Source of the DNA: Actinomycetota bacterium
Lineage (GTDB): Bacteria; Actinomycetota; Thermoleophilia; Miltoncostaeales; Miltoncostaeaceae
Direction: 5' to 3'
DNA: 9,549 bases
Assembly (NCBI GenBank): GCA_947475125.1
Contig: CANJMX010000052.1
Location: 1 to 9,549 of the forward strand
Numbering within the stretch: the first letter of the stretch is position 1; every line of letters begins with the position of its first letter. The position numbers and the translations under genes were made by a program. Of the stretch, positions 6,049 through 9,549 are shown piece by piece. Below the pieces are notes generated by a model. The model saw only the letters and a list, made by a program, of their open reading frames with translations. It ran no database searches and was not told where the DNA came from.

Positions 6049-7553
6049 GCGCCAGCCCGGGGGCGCACTCTGTGGAACACCACGACGCCACCCGTGTTCC
6101 ATACAAGCCGGAAGTCGGCGCGCCTTGCCAGGTTGTCAAGCGCCACCTGGAACCCCCGGGGGTCGAGGCGGTCGTACATATCGGGACGCGTCCGGTCCAC
6201 AATCACCCATTCGGCGTCGTCGATGGCCGGGAACACCAGGATCCGGGTGCGGGCCGACAGGTGCCCCCCAGGGTTATTCCCCGCCGACACAATGGCGCCA
6301 TCTGGGATGAGCGCGGCGGCCTGGTCGAGGGCCTCCGACGTCGCGGTGCGCTCGTACTGCGCCAGTCGCGACGGCGATGCCACCGACACGCCCTGAAACC
6401 ACGGCAGCGGGCCCTTGATCATGGTGGCCAATACGCCCGCGACGACCAGCGCCACCGCCATTCCCCCGCCCGCCCGCGCGACGCGGCCAAGCCAGGGTGG
6501 CCGCCCGTGCTCGCGCAGGTGTGAGAGCCCGAGCAGGGCAGCGGCGATGAGGTACGGACTCGGTACCGCCGCGTAGTGGAACTCCACCGAGTAGTTGGGC
6601 CACCACTCGGCGAGCATGTTCATGAGCAGATCAGGGAGCGCGCACACCGCCAGTAGTGGTGCGGCCAACGGCAGCAGAAGCAGCGGCAGGAGGAGGATGA
6701 GCAGGTACGACAGACGCGACCAGCCGCCGAGTGTGGTGACGAGGTCCACCGGATTCGTCACCGCCCCCACGAGGGCCTTTGCGGGGGTGGAACCGAACTT
6801 GCCGTAGCGCTCGGCAAACGGCGCGGGCAGCCCGCTTCCGGCGGCGGGGATGATGACCAGCACCGCGATGGCGGTCCATGCCAGCGCGCAGGCCGCGAGC
6901 ACGGCGCCCGCGATACGGCGACGATGGCGGATCGCAATCCACAGCCCGAGCATGGCGATGGAAAGGCCCACCTGCTCCTTCGACAGCAGGGCGAGCCCGG
7001 CAGTGACACCGAGCACCACATCACGGTGGGTCTCGGCTGCCCAGATGGCGTACATGATGAGCGGCGCGGCAAGGGTCACTGCGTGGAAGTCGGTGAGTAC
7101 CGCCCACTGCAGCGGCACATACAGCAGGTAGACGGCAGCGGCGGCCACAGCCAGGCGGTCATCGCGCAGCCACAGGCGTCCCAGCCAGAATGCCGGCAGT
7201 GCCCCGAGCGCCACGATCAGCGCCTGGGCCACCAGAAGGGGCACGGGCGACGTGGTGACCCACTGCAGCGGAGTGAACGCCATGAGCAGTGGATCGACGT
7301 GCGATCCCAGCCGGCTGATCTGCGCACCGGCCGCGTCGGTGGCCTGGAGCGGATGCCCCTGGGCGGTGCTCCAGATCGCCTGCACCATGTTTCCCAGATC
7401 AAAGCGCCCGGTCCACCAGGCCTCATGGCGCTCCACCGCCAGCCAGGAGAAGAGCGACGCCCACCCCGCCACCATGAGCCACACAAGAAGCCGTGGCAGA
7501 TCGCGGGTGATGGCGTTGAGGTTCAGTCGGCCGGCGAGTGGGGCGGTGCTCAT
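6045..7553 (-). CDS. DUF2079 integral membrane protein (GT-C-like, putative glycosyltransferase)
   Basis: 502 residues from ATG 7553-7551. The frame is open further, to 8486, but those codons lie over the preceding gene, and the ATGA overlap marks the true start. DUF2079 hallmarks are visible: RFDLGNMVQAIWSTAQGHPLQ at about 50-70, RLGSHVDPLLMAFTPLQW at 81-98, ALGALPAFWLGR at 115-126, LTDFHAVTLAAPLI at 153-166, SKEQVGL at 191-197 and EFHYAAVPSPYLIAA at 324-338. There are about ten to eleven helices, then a soluble C-terminal domain at about 395-502 (HLSARTRILVFPAIDDAEWVIVDRTRPD). The family has the look of GT-C glycosyltransferases, which use lipid-phosphate sugar donors and act outside the membrane. 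Asp52 in the first outer loop is a candidate catalytic residue by analogy. Neighbouring glycosyltransferase and flippase-like genes support a sugar role. The actual substrate is unknown. Confidence 0.9.
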   Translation of the reverse strand: MSTAPLAGRLNLNAITRDLPRLLVWLMVAGWASLFSWLAVERHEAWWTGRFDLGNMVQAIWSTAQGHPLQATDAAGAQISRLGSHVDPLLMAFTPLQWVTTSPVPLLVAQALIVALGALPAFWLGRLWLRDDRLAVAAAAVYLLYVPLQWAVLTDFHAVTLAAPLIMYAIWAAETHRDVVLGVTAGLALLSKEQVGLSIAMLGLWIAIRHRRRIAGAVLAACALAWTAIAVLVIIPAAGSGLPAPFAERYGKFGSTPAKALVGAVTNPVDLVTTLGGWSRLSYLLILLLPLLLLPLAAPLLAVCALPDLLMNMLAEWWPNYSVEFHYAAVPSPYLIAAALLGLSHLREHGRPPWLGRVARAGGGMAVALVVAGVLATMIKGPLPWFQGVSVASPSRLAQYERTATSEALDQAAALIPDGAIVSAGNNPGGHLSARTRILVFPAIDDAEWVIVDRTRPDMYDRLDPRGFQVALDNLARRADFRLVWNTGGVVVFHRVRPRAGA

Positions 7554-8470
7554 CGGCGCGACACCCGCCGACCCCAGGCCGCAGCCAGGGCGACGAACAC
7601 CAACTCCACCACGATAAGCGCCAGACGCGACCCCACCGACAGCGCGATGGCCACTCCGCCCGGCACCTGGCGCGCCAGCACCAGGGCAAACAGGGCGTCG
7701 CGGATGCCGAGCCCGGACGGCACCACGAACACCAGCATCGAGATCACGAATGCGAGCAGGAACCCGCTGGCAACACCCACCGGATTGCCGATCGCCGGGC
7801 CGCCCATCCCGCGCACCAGCGCCCACACGCCGAGCGCCAGCAGCGCCGAGATGACGAGGTACCAGACCACCATGAGGAGAACCCGGCGGAAGGGCATGAG
7901 CGCACCCAGCGGGGCGCGCTTCACCCGGGCCAGCAGCCATGTGGATGCGGGGCCGAACACGCGGGGGTGCAACAGCAGCGACGCCAACGGCACACCCAGC
8001 ACCAGCCAGGCCAGCGGTCCCACGGAACTTCCGCTCCGGATGTCGAGCAGCGCAATCACGGCGAGCATGGCCGCAGCCGCGAGTGCGATCACCTGCTCGT
8101 ATGTGGTTGCGGCGAGGGTCACCATCTTTGGAACCCCGTGGGCCTGGGCCATCACCGCGCGGCCCATGAGCATCAGGACGTTGCCCGGCACGTACCGCCC
8201 CAGCAACGACTTGGCCCATGCAGCGACCGTGGCGGCCACCGGCGGGGCGGGGTGGTGCAGACCGCCCAGAATCGCCTCGTAGGCGAAGGCCGAGAGCGTC
8301 AGCGACACCAGCACCAGACCGCCGCCCAGTACCAGCCAGCCCGCTGAGGGCTGCCAATCGAATGCGGACACGACGTCCCACGCGTTGTACACCGTCCACC
8401 CAAGGGCGGCGATGATGAGCAGCCCGGCCACGGTGCCCAGCGCGCGCATGAGGTTGCGGCGATCGCTCAC
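7550..8470 (-). CDS. Flippase-like membrane protein (LPG synthase TM region / YbhN, UPF0104 family)
   Basis: 306 residues starting at GTG 8470-8468, which overlaps the upstream stop as GTGA; ATG 8449 is a less likely alternative. There are about eight hydrophobic segments. Family signatures: AKSLLGRYVPGNVLMLMGRAVMAQ at about 86-109, TTYEQVIALAAAA at 122-134, and VFVVPSGLGIRDALF at 247-261. These match the membrane part of MprF and the stand-alone YbhN-type proteins. The soluble LPG-synthase (aminoacyl transfer) domain is absent, so this is not a complete MprF. Related stand-alone proteins often accompany glycosyltransferases and are thought to move or bind lipid-linked substrates. Its place between a GT4 glycosyltransferase and a DUF2079 protein fits that role, but the transported substrate cannot be read from the sequence. 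Confidence 0.9.
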   Translation of the reverse strand: MSDRRNLMRALGTVAGLLIIAALGWTVYNAWDVVSAFDWQPSAGWLVLGGGLVLVSLTLSAFAYEAILGGLHHPAPPVAATVAAWAKSLLGRYVPGNVLMLMGRAVMAQAHGVPKMVTLAATTYEQVIALAAAAMLAVIALLDIRSGSSVGPLAWLVLGVPLASLLLHPRVFGPASTWLLARVKRAPLGALMPFRRVLLMVVWYLVISALLALGVWALVRGMGGPAIGNPVGVASGFLLAFVISMLVFVVPSGLGIRDALFALVLARQVPGGVAIALSVGSRLALIVVELVFVALAAAWGRRVSRR

Positions 8471-9549
8471 GGGCGGCTGCGCTCAATGGCGTCCAGCAGG
8501 GGCTCTGCCACCGCTTGGGGGGTACCTATTTCCTCGTACCGTCGACGCGCCGCAGCGCCGAGGCGCTCACGCAGGGCAGGGTCGCCGGCAAGTGTCCGCA
8601 GCGCATCGGCCAGCGCATCGGGGTCGCCGGCGGGTACCAGCAGCGCGTTCTCCCCATGTGCCAGGGCCTCACGGATTCCGGGCGTGTCGGCGGTCACCAC
8701 CGGGCGAGCAGCCGCCATGGCCTGGAACACCTTGTTGGGGATGACCCGCGAGGCCTTGTCGCTGCGGCCAAATACGCCCAGCACCACCGCACTTGATGCA
8801 ATCTCGCCCGCAAGCGCCTCGTAGGGCACCCACGGCACGTGCTGGAGCGCCTGGGGGAGGTCGCGACGCATCTCGTGTGCCAGCCAGCTGTCGAGCTGGC
8901 CACTGCCAATGAGGCGGATTGGCGGCACACCCTCGCCGCGCGCCGCACTCACGATGACGTCGAGGCCATGCATGGGTGCGAGCTTTCCGTACCAGAGCAC
9001 GTGCGCAGCTCCGGACGGCTGCGGGGTTGGCGGAAAGGCATCGGGCTCGGCACCCACTGGCGCCACCACCAGGCGGTCCCGTGGCACGCCAAAGCGCGTG
9101 GCCATGAAGTTGGCGTTGGCGTGGGTGTCGCACAGCACGAGGTCGGCCAGGCGCAGCGTGGTGCGGTCGATCCCGGCCAGCACAGCGCCGCCCGCGCGGC
9201 CCACCCGCGCACGGTCACCGGCAAGCGTGTCGGTGAGCGAGATCATCATGTCCACCACCAGCAGCGCACGGTGGCGACGAGCCACCATCCATGCCGGCAC
9301 CGCGTCGGGCTGCGCCGGGTATCCCGCCACCACCACGTGCGGTGACCCGCCGGGACGCCGCTCCACGACCAGACCGGCCCAGGCCGCTGCATAACTGCCA
9401 CCGGCCTTCAGGAGACTCCCCGGCGAGAGGAAGCCCCCGGCCTTGTGGGTGGTGCGCTCCCACACGGGCCTGTGCCGCTCGTCAACAACGACCCCGAGCG
9501 ACTTAAGCCCCGCCACCAGCACGCGGGTACGCGGATAGTCGCGCTCGTA
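8467..9549 (-). CDS. GT4-type (GT-B) glycosyltransferase, N-terminus cut by window edge
   Basis: The frame is open to the last base; 360 residues are visible, beginning YERDYPRTRVLVAGLKSLGV. In relatives this follows a few residues after the initiator, so only a short N-terminus is missing. GT-B layout: an N-terminal acceptor half (HVVVAGYPAQPDAVPAW; LLVVDMMISLTDT) and a C-terminal nucleotide-sugar half (VLWYGKLAPMHGLDVIVSAA; LIGSGQL; VLGVFGRSDKASRVIPNKVFQAMAAARPVVTADTPGIREAL). The usual EX7E motif is modified: the first Glu position falls at NKVFQAMA and the later Glu is in GIREAL. This appears normal for the 'RVIPNKV' subgroup. No signal peptide or helix is visible, so it should act at the cytoplasmic face. 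It is the first visible gene of the minus-strand operon, and its TGA overlaps the next gene's GTG. The sugar and acceptor are not predictable. Confidence 0.93.
   Translation of the reverse strand, partial: YERDYPRTRVLVAGLKSLGVVVDERHRPVWERTTHKAGGFLSPGSLLKAGGSYAAAWAGLVVERRPGGSPHVVVAGYPAQPDAVPAWMVARRHRALLVVDMMISLTDTLAGDRARVGRAGGAVLAGIDRTTLRLADLVLCDTHANANFMATRFGVPRDRLVVAPVGAEPDAFPPTPQPSGAAHVLWYGKLAPMHGLDVIVSAARGEGVPPIRLIGSGQLDSWLAHEMRRDLPQALQHVPWVPYEALAGEIASSAVVLGVFGRSDKASRVIPNKVFQAMAAARPVVTADTPGIREALAHGENALLVPAGDPDALADALRTLAGDPALRERLGAAARRRYEEIGTPQAVAEPLLDAIERSRP

Noticed and set aside
6924..8282. Long plus-strand open frame (452 codons) opposite the DUF2079 and flippase-like genes
   Set aside because: The product is His/Arg/Gln/Pro-rich low-complexity sequence. 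The minus strand encodes two well-recognised membrane families across the same bases.
7554..8486. N-terminal extension of the DUF2079 protein by 311 codons
   Set aside because: The extension is the out-of-frame reading of the flippase-like gene and has no membrane or domain character. The ATGA overlap at 7550-7553 marks the natural start.
1..9549. Search for defence, toxin-antitoxin, phage or mobile-element genes
   Set aside because: No transposase, integrase, nuclease, helicase, reverse transcriptase or small toxin/antitoxin motifs were seen in any credible frame. No tRNA or rRNA sequence and no terminal inverted repeats were recognised.

Overview
The window is a gene-dense piece of a GC-rich bacterial chromosome. 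Codons end mostly in G or C, GTG starts are used alongside ATG, and one gene has a candidate leaderless promoter. Together with the style of the penicillin-binding protein (PBP), this points to Actinomycetota. The GT51 region of the PBP (an 'NSRILDRNGKVLGYI' lead-in, then 'ATVAIEDKRFYQHDGVDY' and 'GIKQGGSTITMQLAKNLY') reminds me most of Thermoleophilia/Solirubrobacterales-like proteins. That placement is inference from memory, not a search.

Layout. (1) Bases 1-2738, minus strand: a HAD-family hydrolase is followed by two tandem paralogous multi-pass membrane proteins of unknown function; the second runs off the left edge. (2) Bases 2739-2864: the only non-coding stretch of any length (126 bp), a divergent intergenic region with a TATACT box 8 nt before the next GTG. 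(3) Bases 2865-5563, plus strand: a 175-residue single-pass membrane protein of unknown function is coupled to a class A PBP (GT51 transglycosylase plus transpeptidase) with a Ser/Thr-rich then Pro/Ala-rich tail. (4) Bases 5560-9549, minus strand: a GT4-type glycosyltransferase (5' end outside the window) is followed by a YbhN/LPG-synthase-TM-type membrane protein, a DUF2079 GT-C-like membrane protein and a small four-helix membrane protein. This looks like an envelope glycoconjugate operon.

How the genes fit together. The right-hand minus-strand genes can be read as a cytoplasmic glycosyltransferase, a polytopic flippase-like protein and a GT-C-like membrane protein acting on lipid-linked sugars. 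The central plus-strand pair builds and crosslinks peptidoglycan. The left operon is the least explained part. Architecture is very compact: all six same-strand junctions are 4-nt start/stop overlaps (five ATGA, one GTGA), and the convergent pair shares a single CTAG for both stop codons. I see no RNA genes, insertion sequences, CRISPR array, phage genes or defence system, so nothing here is a clear-cut new system. The best leads are the tandem membrane paralogs and the unknown PBP-coupled protein.
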